From assembly GCA_026874595.1 (NCBI GenBank), contig CM049307.1, positions 55,447,870-55,511,869 on the forward strand: a DNA stretch of 64,000 nucleotides, given 5' to 3'. Below are positions 50,338 through 61,930 of the stretch, piece by piece. The notes below the pieces were generated by a model. It was not told the DNA's origin. It did not search any database and worked only from the letters and a program-made list of their open reading frames with translations. Each line of letters starts with the position of its first letter. Position 1 is the stretch's first letter. Both the position numbers and the translations under genes were made by a program. The DNA comes from Sipunculus nudus. Taxonomy: Eukaryota > Annelida > Sipuncula > Golfingiida > Sipunculidae.

Positions 50338-50498
50338 TCGCTGGTGTTCTGGGGTGCAGTTCCTGTACTATGGCTGGTAGTCACGCTGCTCCTCTTTCTA
50401 ATGTACTTCTGCTATCGATGCTGCCAACGTGACGTAGAGAAGCAGAGGCCGGTGCCATGTCTGCGGTGGTCCATGGCAGTCCTGGCCATCATTATCTG
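50338..50498 (+). CDS. Tweety homolog, coding exon 2 (TM1, first cytoplasmic loop, start of TM2)
   Basis: The exon follows a pyrimidine tract and TTTCAG at 50337 and ends TG|GTAAGT at 50498 (161 nt; phase 0 in, phase 2 out). It encodes SLVFWGAVPVLWLVVTLLLF, then LMYFCYRCCQRDVEKQRPVP, then CLRWSMAVLAIII. The first 25 residues form TM1. CYRCCQRD is the Cys/Arg-rich cytoplasmic border and W-S-M-A-V-L-A-I-I-I begins TM2, the order found at this point in TTYH proteins. Joined to exon 1 it reads SYRE|SLVF in frame. GC content and CpG are higher than in the surrounding intron, as expected for a constrained exon. The third exon was not found in the remaining 13.5 kb. A partial older copy of its 5' end lies immediately upstream. 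Confidence 0.9.
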
Positions 50499-52219
50499 GT
50501 AAGTTGGATTTCTGTCATTGAAAAAAAAAATTTCAAATGTTAAGCTTAGATTATGTTTGCTTACATCTTTTGTTTTGTGCGAGTCTTTTATTGTTTAATA
50601 ATACAGTAAAACCTTGAAATTACAACCACCAATAGGACCTCAATAAAGTAGTGGCATTTTTGAGGTGGTCTTCTAAGTGAGGTCTCATATAGAGAACCAA
50701 AAAAAAGAATTAGGAACATGTATTTTTTTCATGCCCTGGTCCAAAAATTCAGAAATAATTTCCATTAGATTTGAAACCTATCATTTTAGGTCCAAAGATA
50801 AGATTACACTGTTAGTTAATGATGCAGATAGTGGTTTGATGTATCCTGGAATAAGTCAATATTTATACTGGGTTAGCATTTAAGGAACACTTAATTAAAT
50901 AATTTACCAAAAATGTTCACTAACTGGTTGTTCAGGGCTCACAGAAAATCATACTCAACTAAATTTAAAAAAAAAAAAAGAGAAAATCATATCATGAAAG
51001 TCCTGTTTAAAAAAATGAAGTAAAAATTTCATCAATAGTGTATTTTTTAATCCATTTCTGCTCAAGTTGTGCAAACAGTTTATGATAGAACACAGCATGG
51101 TGTTCAGATCTGAAAGCTCTCCACAAACACACATGGTTTTCACAAACATACTTAAAATAAAATTCCAAGAATACCAGGCCATCAAGTATAGGAAATAACA
51201 ATTCAAAATCTATATTTATTAGGTCTTATGCTACACAGACACCTGGAGTATTTTTAGACTTTTTGTTGTCTGTGTAAATAAATTTACGTGACCATATGCA
51301 GGAGCGCTTTCAAACGTTAAAATGATTACATGTTTATAATGATTACCTAACACTTCCGTATATCCTGTTAGACATCCTACAGGTCCTAGATAAATACAAC
51401 TTTGGATTAGTTTGTATGATTCCATGTGTTACATTACTATTACTCTAATGCTGTCTTAACTATTAATTCCTTAACAAATAACATCAAGGAAGCAGTTTGG
51501 GTAATGAGCAAATATTGTTTCCCATTGCTCAGATCCTATAAACTAACAGTTGTTGGTTTGATCAAGCCATTTTGTGGTGCCATAATATTGCCTTAGTGTA
51601 AGAACTCTTATTAAATGCACGGCTTTCAGGAATATATTAACTACTCGGTATTGCTGATGCCAAAACTTTGCCCCATGGTATTCTTCAGGGATCCAAGCCT
51701 CGCACAAAATATGCCAAACTTTGACCAAGGGCCCAATTTAACTGATACCACTACTTGTCCATTACCATGAAACTATAATTGTCAAAGTATTTGTTTAATT
51801 ATACCCAGAAATCCTAATAAATTATCTTGATATTTTCACCATGCAACAAGGCTTTTCATATAAAAAATTTTAATTATAAATTTACGGGGGAGAAAATAAT
51901 AATTCATATGTAGGCCTGTGATATTACGTAGGATATTTCAAGAACCTTCCTATAAACTGGTCTTGTTGAGACATGCATTTTGCACTTAATAGAAAGGTGC
52001 CTTTATTAGAGAGGTCACTGACCTCTGAATTAACTAATCCAAGGACCAGTCCAAGGTGTCTGTAAAATGACAATGAAGGGAGGTTTCACTGTGTTATGTT
52101 TTGGTTAATCCTTTTACCTGCAAGTTAAAGTCTGTGCATGTAAGAGACACCGTGCCTGTTTGTTTATAAAGAGAAAAACCATGCCAACAGAAAAAGAACC
52201 CTTAAGATTTTGATAAGGA
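50499..52219 (+). other. TTYH intron 2, proximal part, with pogo/Tigger-like ends
   Basis: The intron starts GTAAGTTGG. At 50604 a terminus TA|CAGTAAAACCTTGAAATTAC begins, sharing internal blocks with the MITE at 29944. An opposite-facing end, GGAGGTTTCACTG, lies at 52079-52091, but is not followed by TA, so the pairing of these two ends is uncertain. The interval is otherwise AT-rich. Confidence 0.5.
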
Positions 52220-52790
52220 TTTGGGATGTGCCAAACATTCACAAGTACCTTGAGTAGTTTCCACCGAGTGTCCGACTCTGATTCTCCACACTTGTGGTTC
52301 ATTTAGATATAGGCAGCAGAAGTATCAAGTGAAGTACTGTGGTTGGCTTTTTGTTGACGAGGGTTTCAAATTTGTAATATAAGCAAAAGGGAAATTATCA
52401 TTAAAATGAAGACTTTGTGAATAAGACACCTCATTTGCAAGTGTGAAGGGTCGTGTATATTTTAGCCTCTTTCCTATTTTCTTCATGTTATCCTTGGGAC
52501 CATGCCTGCAGGTTTAAACTCTTAAGGCAAAATACTGATGTGATAAATAATAACATATATTTTAAATTACCTGTAAATCAAAGATAAGCATTATAAATAA
52601 TATCTGATCATTCATAATATCTGTCTGTAGGGGACAAGAATTTCTGCTCTTTGTTGTGGGTCCTTAACGCATTGTTAACACTGAATGCATTTTAAATAAT
52701 CAGTATGACAAATAATGGGTGTACTATGTGTAAGTTACTGAATGGTAAGATAGTGAATATAAAAACCCTCGCAAATATATAACCATCTGA
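52220..52790 (+). repeat. Diverged duplication, copy 1
   Basis: It aligns in order with 54010-54480. Shared blocks include ATTCACAAGTACC, AGGGTTTCAA, a TTATCA(T/C)(T/G)AAAATGAA block, TCTG(T/C)CT(G/A)(T/C)AGGGG, and TTGTGGGTCCTT. Distance between copies is about 1.8 kb. No coding content. Confidence 0.7.
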
Positions 52791-52804
52791 TGATGATTAT
52801 AACT

Positions 52805-53060
52805 ATGCCCCCCCTACCCCTCCACCTGGGGAGACATGTTGTTTTCAGTGCCATCGTCCATTGTCAGTCCTCATTGTTGTCTGTAGGATATCTTGTTGAC
52901 ATGATAACTTTTATAGGGCTGCATATTTTCCCCAAAAATTGAAAACACTCATTGTTCATCCAAAAATCTTGGATGAGTTTGAACCCAGGTGACCTTGACC
53001 TTCATCTTCAAGGTCAAATCTGCCAAAATGTGAATATTTGTGAACCTCATATAACTTGTG
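52805..53060 (+). mobile_element. Fragment of hairpin-ended repeat with AGGTCA words
   Basis: It starts TATGCCCCCCCTACCCCTCC and ACCTGGGGAGACATGTTG (5' hairpin plus pyrimidine-rich tract). It later has GTGACCTTGACCTTCATC and TTCAAGGTCAAATC, an inverted pair of nuclear-receptor half-site words. Same general plan as the 55376 element. Confidence 0.5.
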
Positions 53061-53139
53061 AAGTATTAATCAAAGCCATTCTAGTTACCTCCCTAATACA
53101 CTGATAAGATAAGTATGTATGTGTTATTTTGGGTCAGTG

Positions 53140-53460
53140 ATGCCTTTATTTCATCCAGATCATGGACAGGTCAACCGGTTCAGCCAAAGGCACATCAAAT
53201 ATTATTAACCAATAAAAAATCCATCCATTCAGATTCGACAGATGGAGAGGTTCCACCAGTTACAGATCAAACTTACTGACCAATCAAAACCTCCAATCTA
53301 TTGATTGACAGGTAAGAGAGGCCCATCAATCAGAGCTCCACCTTTATTAACCAAGCAAAACCTTAGTCTTGTTCACTGACAGATAATCCATCATTCACAG
53401 ATCCAGACTTTATTAAACAATAAAAAATCCATCTTCTTGTGTGACAGACAAAGAGGGTTA
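53140..53460 (+). repeat. Degenerate tandem repeat, approximately 70-bp unit
   Basis: Four to five units each begin TTATTAACCAATAAAAAATCC or a variant (about 53202, 53273, 53343, 53410, with an older unit near 53145), followed by a GACAG-containing middle and a CACAGATC/TACAGATC end. Confidence 0.75.
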
Positions 53461-54009
53461 GTCAAGTACAGTTATGATACTTGGCTCAGTATTCAAACAT
53501 AATATAACAATATTTCACCCTGAAAAAAAGATCAATTGAACCAGGTTCTATCAGGTGGAAAATATACCTTCATTCTTGGAAAAAAAAAGGTAAAATTTGA
53601 ATTTAAAGAAATAATTTGATATTTAAATTAAAATTCATAATTTTTTCCTCGAATTATTCCTATGTTGCATATATTTTGGGGAATTAATGTGTTACATATT
53701 CAAGTACCAAGTTGGTGAATAATGTGAAAAATGCTATGGCACTACCACAAAAGAATAAGTACAGCTTCCCGAAATATGGTTAGATACAGGTGTCGTAAGA
53801 GTACTTAATAATTATATAACCAGTTATGAGTAAATACATCTGTAACATTTCATGGTTAGACAAATACTTAAGAATGTTGATTTAGAAATTGAGTAATTGG
53901 TTACGATTCTTCGAGTACTCAAGTGCACCCTGCAGCACAAACACTGTACTGGTCTGACTATTAAAAGAACTGCTAATCACACCCCACTCATGTCTGCTTA
54001 GTTTAGATG
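53461..54009 (+). other. TTYH intron 2, no features recognised
   Basis: AT-rich sequence between two repeat units. Confidence 0.55.
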
Positions 54010-54480
54010 TAGGTGTGCCGGATATGATTCACAAGTACCAGGTGTAAAGATTTGATCTACAGGAATCCCCCCCCCTCCCCACACATACTCATGATTAATG
54101 TTTGAGCAGTCACACAACAAGATCTCCCTGGGCAAGTTTCCTGTAAAGGCATATTGTTTGATGTAGGAAGTGATCCAGAGGTAGATGTTAATAAAGACAT
54201 ACACTGTGTGCGGCCTTTTGTTTGGTAGGGTTTCAACAAAGGGAGATTATCACGAAAATGAAACCGTTGTGAATATGACGCTTCATCAGCACATGTGAAT
54301 TGTCATATATAATCAGATCAAAGACTGGTATAATTATATCAGATAGTTCATATGATCTGCCTACAGGGGGACATGAATTTTCACTTGTTTTTTGTGGGTC
54401 CTTCTCAAATTGTTATGATTTAGCTCACACACTACTCATTACTCAAGTAATGTGATAATTAATTAGTACATTCTGTGTAG
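54010..54480 (+). repeat. Diverged duplication, copy 2
   Basis: Partner of 52220-52790. A C-rich run at about 54067-54080 is specific to this copy. A smaller direct repeat follows at 54551-54637, in which AGCCTCGCAAATATGAAGC and AGCCCGCATGTATGAAGC are each followed by CACA(G/A)TATT. Confidence 0.7.
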
Positions 54481-54639
54481 TATACTCTGGTCAGATCATG
54501 AAAATTGACCTCTCCTGAAACAATGAAAAATGATAATGGGGAAGACTTAGCCTCGCAAATATGAAGCAAACCACAGTATTTATACCACAGATCTTGCGAA
54601 AAATTAGCCCGCATGTATGAAGCGAACCACAATATTGTC

Positions 54640-55370
54640 AGCTTACTACATCTTGTTTATGTGCATTTGATTTCTGCTGTAGTTTACTGTTTTCATTGAT
54701 CATGCATGGTGACAAAATAAAAGGTAGAAATGTAACATGTATACCTTTTCTGTAGTATGTATCATTTAATTTCCTTTTAAAGTATGGATTCAAAAATATG
54801 ACTGTTAAACTTAAAGAAGGAAGGAGCAAGTCCAGCAGTGAGGCCAAGTTTAGACCAATTTACAGTGACAGGAATATTATATGAATCCTTATTTGTGAAG
54901 AAAAGTATTTAATTTCAGGATGTGTAACAGTTTGAGAAATCTAGGTTCATACATCCTGTAAAACCCTGTTCTGTTGATGTAAAATTTACTAAATTTGAAA
55001 GTTTTGACACATCATAGTTCAGCACAAACCAATCTTCTTTAGTAAAAATTTAACCAAATTTTGCTGGATCCGACAGCTTATGATTGATCTAAGATGGGTA
55101 TTAGAAGTAAGTTAGTTAATGAGCTTTTGCTGTTTTTGTTGTGACATATTTGCGATAGTGAAAAACACCAGCGAATGGGAAGAAGTTTAAGTTTGGGGTA
55201 GTGCTTTAAATGCCACTTGAAGTGTGTAAACCATGAAAATTACTTTAAAAAACCTGTAGATATATTTAACAGCAGTTTACTTTGACAGCAGGTGCAAGGA
55301 AAATCTGAGTTAGGTGTTTGAATAGTGTGCTAGTTTAGGATTGTCAGGAAGTCTGGCTGTGATCATTGAT
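54640..55370 (+). other. TTYH intron 2, no features recognised
   Basis: AT-rich intronic sequence without recognisable signals. Confidence 0.55.
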
Positions 55371-55375
55371 CATTG

Positions 55376-58269
55376 TATCCCCAGACAAAGTCGGGGGATA
55401 CTATGTTTTCATACCGGTCCCGCCGCCGCCGCCGCCGCGGCCGCCGCATATAAATCTTGTTGGCGCGATAACCCAAAAAATATTTCACGGAACTTTACCA
55501 AATTTGGTATATGTATAGATATGGGTGAGAGGACGACGCCTATTTAAAATGAGGTCATGACCTTTACTAAGAGAGTGTCCTTGACCTTGAATAGGTCCAA
55601 TTTTGGGGAAAATCACACAAATTCTTTAATATCTCAAGAAATCTTGCATGGATTTATCCCAAAATCAAGTTGATGGAAGATCATGGATAGGGTTGTCATG
55701 TTCCAGAAACTGGTGGCGCCACCTATTATTCTTTACTTGTTTTCGTGCCATTTAATACCCCCAAAATTGCTACCTTACAGTACTGTGAGCATTGTAAGTC
55801 AAAAACTAATGGACAGATTTCTTTTATATTATGCATATACATAGGTATGGGTTATGGGATGATGTTTATTTAAATTGGGGTCATGACCTTTCCTATGATA
55901 GTGGCCTTGACCTTGAATATTGCCATATATGGTGAAAATCACACACCTCTTATGATATCTCCAGTGTTGATAGCCATATGGATTTCAAACATGACTTATG
56001 TATGGCCCACCACTAAAGTAAGAACCCTATAGGTTCTAGGGTCATGAGGTCAAAGGTCAAGGTCACTGGACTGACATTTTAAAAGATACTGTGGATGCAT
56101 TTTAAGCCAAACTTTCATCCTAGGTCTTCCATCTTTAATATATAGCTCACTTGCCAATAGTGGATGATCCATATAAATTTTGGGGTCACAAGGTCAAAGG
56201 TCAAGGCCACAGGAGCTATCTGTCCAAAAATTAGTTTCTGGATGATAATTCCTGCTTTTATTGATGTATTGATTTTAAACTTGACTTATATATGTCCCAT
56301 TGAAAAAGCAAGACTCCAATTGATTTTGGGGTCATGAGGTCAAAGGTCAAGGTCACAGGACGGGCATTTTAAAAGATACTGTGGATGCATTTTAAGCCAA
56401 ACATTTCATCTCAGACCTTTCATCTTGCACATGTAAGTCATCTGCCAATAGAGGAAGACCCCTATCAGTTTTGAGGTCACAAGGTCAAAGGTGAAGGTCA
56501 CAGGAGCCATCTGTCCAAAAATTAGTTTCTGGATGATAATTCCTGCTTTTATTGATGTATGGATTTCAAACTTGACTTATATATGTCCCATTGGAAAAGC
56601 ATAACCCAAATTGATTTTGGGGTCATGAGGTCAAAGGTCAAGGTCACAGGAAACCTCTTTAAAAAGATTGTGGATGCATTTTCAGCCAAACAATTCATCT
56701 CAGATCTTTCATCTTGCACATATAGTTCACCTGCCGAGAGTGGAAGACCCCTATCAATTTTGAGGTCACAAGGTCAAAGGTGAAGGTCACAGGAGCCATC
56801 CGTCCAAAAATTAGTTTCTGGATGATAATTCCTGCTTTTATTGATGTATGGATTTCAAACTTGACTTAAATATGTCCCATTGGGAAAGCAAGACCCAAAT
56901 TGTTTTGAGGTTATGAGGTCAAAGGTCAAGGTCACAGGACACACCTTTAAAAAGATTGTGGATGCATTTTCAGCCAAACATTTCATCTCAGATCTTTCAT
57001 CTTGCACGTATAGTTCACCTGCCAAGAGAGGAAGAACCCTATCAATTTTGAGGTCACAAGGTCAAAGGTGAAGGTCACAGGAGCCATCTGTCCAAAAATT
57101 AGTTTCTGGATGATAATTCCTTCTTTTATTGATGTATGGATTTCAAACTCGACTTGTATTTGACCCATTGGAAAAGCAAGACCTGAATTGATTTTGGGGT
57201 CATGAGGTCAAAGGTCAAGGTCACAGGAAACCTCTTTTAAAAGATTGTGGATGCATTTTCAGCCAAACAATTCATCTCAGATCTTTCATCTTGCACATAT
57301 AGTTCACCTGCCAAGAGTGGAAGACCCCTATCAATTTTGAGGTCACAAGGTCAAAGGTGAAGGTCACAGGAGCCATCAGTCCAAAATTTAGTTTCTGGAT
57401 GATAATTCCTGCTTTTATTGATGTATGGATTTCAAACTTGACTTGTATATGTCCCATTGGGAAAGCAAGACCTGAATTGATTTTGGGGTCATGAGGTCAA
57501 AGGTCAAGGTCACAGGACACATCTTTAAAAAGATGTGGATGCATTTTCAGCCAAACATTTCATCTCAGATCTTTCATCTTGCACATATAGTTCTCCTGCC
57601 AAGAGAGGAAGAACACTATCAATTTTGAGGTCACAAGGTCAAAGGTGAAGGTCACAGGAGCCATCTGTCCAAAAATTAGTTTCTGGATGATAACTCCTGC
57701 TTTTATTGAAGTATGGATTTCAAACTTTACTTGTATATGTCCCATTGGAAAAGCAAGACCCAAATTGATTTTGGGGTCATGAGGTCAAAGGTCAAGGTCA
57801 CAGGACACATCTTTAAAAAGATGTGGATGCATTTTCAGCCAAACATTTCATCTCAGATCTTTCATCTTGCACATATAGTTCTCCTGCCAAGAGAGGAAGA
57901 ACACTATCAATTTTGAGGTCACAAGGCCAAAGGTGAAGGTCACAGGAGCCATCTGTCCAAAAATTAGTTTCTGGGTGATAATTCCTTCTTTATTGATGTT
58001 TAGATTTCAAACCTAACTTCCATATGTCCCATTGGAAAAGCAAGACCAGAATTGATTTTGGGGTCATGAGGTCAAAGGTCAAGGTCACAGGACACATCTT
58101 TAAAAAGATCAAGGTCACAGGACCAACATCTTCAACAAGATTGTGGATTGTTAGATGGAAGAAACAATAAATATGCCAAGTGTCAGTATATGCTGCTAAA
58201 AATGGGGGTCTATTTATAAAGGGGGTGGGGGCCTACTATGTCTGGGGATACTCTGGCACCTGCGGTGCC
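55376..58269 (+). mobile_element. 2.9-kb hairpin-ended, tandem-repeat-bearing element (Helentron-like, non-autonomous)
   Basis: Inverted termini TATCCCCAGACA (55376-55387) and TGTCTGGGGATA (58239-58250) match over 12 bp. The 5' end also folds (CCCCAGACAAAGTCGGGG). The 3' end carries a hairpin GGCACC-TGC-GGTGCC (58255-58269). A (GCC)n tract lies at 55421-55447. The body consists of an older part, then the 288-291-bp array listed separately. Termini plus 3' hairpin plus central repeats suggest a Helentron/HINE-type element of the kind common in bivalves; I saw no Rep/helicase frame. Insertion is within TTYH intron 2. Confidence 0.7.
56040..58100 (+). repeat. Seven 288-291-bp tandem units with nuclear-receptor-like motifs
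   Basis: The marker TTAGTTTCTGGATGATAA starts at 56231, 56522, 56811, 57099, 57388, 57676 and 57964 (variant GGGTGATAA in the last), so periods are 288-291 bp. Each unit has two half-units with a hormone-response-like block: GAGGTCAAAGGTCAAGGTCA in one and AAGGTCAAAGGTGAAGGTCA in the other. The first contains AGGTCA-A-AGGTCA (a DR1) overlapping TCAAGGTCA (NR5A/ERR type). About nine perfect DR1 and six near-matches are visible. Paired 60-70-codon frames repeated here are array artefacts. Confidence 0.93.
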
Positions 58270-59680
58270 AAGAAATGTCTAATTTAATCATATTACTCAT
58301 GTGAGTGACCCCGAATGAGACTATATGAATGAGGTAGGGTATAACCCGGTACATACTACATGCCACATACTTGACTCACTCCGCCTGAGGTTAGACCACA
58401 GGGTTACCCAGCTGAGGACAGCATGGGTGTGACAGCTATCACAGTTCATGGTCAGATTAGAATATCAAGTAAACACAGGTGCCTTTTTACCCATGGCAAT
58501 GGCTTCAAGTATCCAATAAAAATAAATAAATTTTTGCCAATCTTTGGCTGTTTCCATTTCATTGATGCTCGTTAACCATGGTGTTTACATGATTTATGTC
58601 CTTATCAGGAGCTGTAGCAGCTGCTGTTGAAAGTCTAACATGAGAGAGTCATGTTCAATAACCTTGAGCATTCACATGTTACACATTACCTTTAAAGGTC
58701 AAGGACCTTTTCTACAATATATTATTTATTTATTCATATTTCACAAATTTTCATGTTCTGTGTCCTTTCTAAAGTTCTTTTAATTTTGGGCCCAGTCGCT
58801 TCTGTTTATATATAATTATCTTCCTGTGTCATTTTGTAAAAAAACTTCAGGTGGGAGTCCCCCCTCAAATTTGTTCATAACATGAAAAAAAACACACAGA
58901 ACAGTAAGCAGTTAGTGTTCTAGGTGTAATTATCAACATATCTGCTATGTTTGCCCTATCTTGTGGTGTGCTTGTTTTCTTTCATACCCATTATGCTTGT
59001 GGTAAGGAATACTCTTTCAACATAATCATGGCCAAACCTACTCATGTAACCTTTTTCTGAATGTGACCTTTCTTTTACCATGACTCTTCTTGTTTGTTTA
59101 CTGTCCTTGTCTGTTTTAATTTGTATGGTCAGGAAACATTTTTTGGTAACCTTTTCTGCATGTGGTAAGCAGACACTGCATATTGGTATGCAGACATGCT
59201 GTGCAGCTTCAGTTCTGGTTGCTTTTTGTTTTCTTTCAGTGTCTTCTTAATGCCTTCTTCTTCAGGTACCTGTCCTGCTGGAGGGGCATTTTCCTGGTAT
59301 ATCCATTAAACCCTATTTTGTGATCAAATGGAGATAACATTCTTTTACAGAATTATGGAAAGTATATTGCTTGCCAGTGCAACAGTTTAGTGTTGCTAGT
59401 GTCAATGACCATATCGTCTAATGGGGAGATGGCTGTTAATCTTCATTAATCACACTTTTTGATCATATTATAAAACTGATTAGATAAGCACATCAGGTAG
59501 CATTCAGGTTATTGTTGTTTTCCATTTGCTGTCAGCCTCATGGGGTTGTCTTTGCATCTTTGACCTTTCTAGCTCTTCCTCTGTTATGTTTCCTTTGGTA
59601 GGAATATTCCACCATTTATTTGTTCATCTTAATTTCTTGGTCAGCTTAATGTATCACGTAAACACTGATGCTTTTTGGAG
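58270..59680 (+). other. TTYH intron 2, no features recognised
   Basis: AT-rich intronic DNA. No candidate for TTYH exon 3 was found here. Confidence 0.55.
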
Positions 59681-59740
59681 CCACAGGTTATTAAATGCCA
59701 GGAGGATGAACCACAGGTTATAAAATGCCAGTAGGGTGCA
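59681..59740 (+). repeat. Short direct duplication
   Basis: CCACAGGTTATTAAATGCC followed by AG(G/T)AGG(A/G)TG occurs twice about 28 bp apart. Confidence 0.85.
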
Positions 59741-61746
59741 GGACTTTCACAAAGATTTCATCATTTGTGACCTTTCTTTCTGTTCATCCATGTCCCTTGA
59801 GAAATTTTCTATTTACAACCTTCGGATAGGTAGTATAGGTTCACCTAATTAAAAACTTTTTATTCACAATATCAGACTACAGTACTGAATTATTCTTTTG
59901 TGACCAGAGTAAGAGAAATAAGGTCTCCAGAAAATAAACATTCAAATATTTAAGGCTGATTTTGTCATTTGACACCATGTGACTCGGTTTTAAAGGTCAG
60001 AGGTGCAGAATATACTTAAGTATATTGAAGGCTCAGGGACAACTTGCATGTCTCAGTCTTGACAATATAAGAGAGATTCCATTGTTCCAAGGCTCTGAAT
60101 AAAAACATCTGATTCAAGTAATAGTGTCATCCATGAATTTTACATGATGTAGACAGACCAATTTCAAGGGTTCTTGAGGAACCCAATGGGGAGAAATCAG
60201 CAGTGGAGGGTTTAAATCTAGGTTTAAAACAATGAATACATGAATTCTTGATGTGGCACTGACATTTATATAGTGTTCATTTAGAGCTTGTTTGAACTGG
60301 AAAAAGATTCCTGGTGTGTTCTGACAGATTAATAGGTGAAGAACAGTAAACCCTAAGCTAAGGACTGTGAATTATACATTTTTACCACCACCCTATTACT
60401 TGTATTCTTGGGTAATTTTTTTTTTCAGCTCAGCATTTAAAAAAGTAAGTAGTAATGGACATGGGCATCAACAAACGGACAAAATACATATCTTTCAGAA
60501 TATGTGAAAAATACAATTAATATATGAGAAGAAAGTCCTAACAGCAGTCACAGATATTGTTCACAGGTAAACACAAATTTGTACAGATGTCTATTAGATG
60601 TTTCTTGAAAAACATAAGAAAAACTAGTGAAAGAAAATGTATCTGCTCATGTAATAATATTTGTTCAAACAAATATAGGAAATAATCCAGAAGGTCATAA
60701 AATGTACCTTTCAGAATTTAGTATAAAATCTGCAGCTACCTTATAAGGTTTTTTCTCTTGTTTACCATAAGCAAGCTTTTAAGAAAAATCAGCTTTTTTG
60801 GAAAATTAACACACACACAAGAAATGTAGGCCAAAGGTGATGAAATACTGATCAGTCAAAGTGTTACAATGTTCGTTTTGACATAAGCATTTGCAAAATT
60901 TTTTAGCAGAGGTCACTTTTATGCCTATTTTCTTAATGCATGCTTATTTAACTGCAAATTGTTAATAGTCATTTGTTTGGTTAAAAAATAATTAGGCTTC
61001 AATGGCAGCCACCTATTGTCACCCAATGTGAATGTGTGACTCATGTACATGTAGTTAAACCGTCTTCTGGTAGGAAAGTTCCTGAAAGGGACCATGACCT
61101 CTTGTGTGACACCTGCAGGAGCTTGCACACCAATATGTCAGACAACATTGTATCTGTCAGCCACAGCCCATGCAGGCACAGCAGATGTTCTTTCAGGAAA
61201 GAATGTCACCGGCCCTTTTCCTGTCGGTTGTGTCCAGTCAGCAATTTAATTTGTATAAAAACATTTAATTTATTTTAATTAATTCAGATCTTATTCTAGG
61301 CAGATATGAAAAAGACTTTCAGTAATCTGTTTTGAATGCCCTTGAATTTGACAGTGATGGAAAAGCATTGGACTTATCATAAATTAATTTTTAAATTATC
61401 TGCTTTTAATGTCTTTGAATGTGACATTGATTTAAAAGAATTATTATGTGATGGAAATTTCTTTGGAGTAGTTGTTTAAGAAATTCTAATTACACTTTAG
61501 CTGCTGTATTGTCATTTAAAGAAAAATCAGTTGAGTATTTTCTTAATATTACAAAACCAAGTAGCAAATGGGCAAATAAATCTGTAAAGATGTGTTATTT
61601 CTTTGTTAACTAATTTTGTCTTTTCACTGCTTCTGCATGTGAGGTACCTATTAATCTGGATAACAGAGCATAAAGTACTTCACATTTGTGAATTTATTGT
61701 GAGGTAATTTTATTCAAAATCCAAATTGGAAACAATTAAATGGTCA
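59741..61746 (+). other. TTYH intron 2, no features recognised
   Basis: AT-rich. An 80-codon plus-strand frame (61036-61278) with several Cys and His residues has no recognisable zinc-finger spacing and is not called. Confidence 0.5.
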
Positions 61747-61930
61747 TTATCAAGAAGATTGTTGCTCAAGGTCACTCAAGTACAGACCCATTTTGCTTCT
61801 GTGTTGTTCAAGGTCACAGAGTTATTCCTCAAGGTCACACATGTACAGTCATTCTGCATCATTGTTAGTCAAGGACATATAATTGTTGCTCAAGGTCACA
61901 GTCCCATTCCACTTCATTCATGGTCAAAGT
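61747..61930 (+). repeat. Degenerate array of CTCAAGGTCAC words
   Basis: TCAAGGTCAC or a close variant appears about five times (near 61765, 61808, 61828, 61867 as TCAAGGACA, and 61891), separated by 20-45 bp with partly repeated spacers. These match the extended half-site TCAAGGTCA recognised by NR5A/ERR-type receptors. Confidence 0.7.

Noticed and set aside
50604-52091. A single 1.49-kb pogo/Tigger-like element between the two termini
   Set aside because: The right terminus lacks the TA duplication and the two ends align poorly beyond the first bases; they may be two separate remnants.
56559-57916. Series of 60-75-codon ORFs on both strands repeating similar peptides
   Set aside because: They arise from the 288-291-bp tandem units and carry no selection signature that I can see.
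61036-61278. Cys/His-containing 80-codon frame as a zinc-finger exon
   Set aside because: Cys and His spacing fits no zinc-finger class and no splice sites support it.
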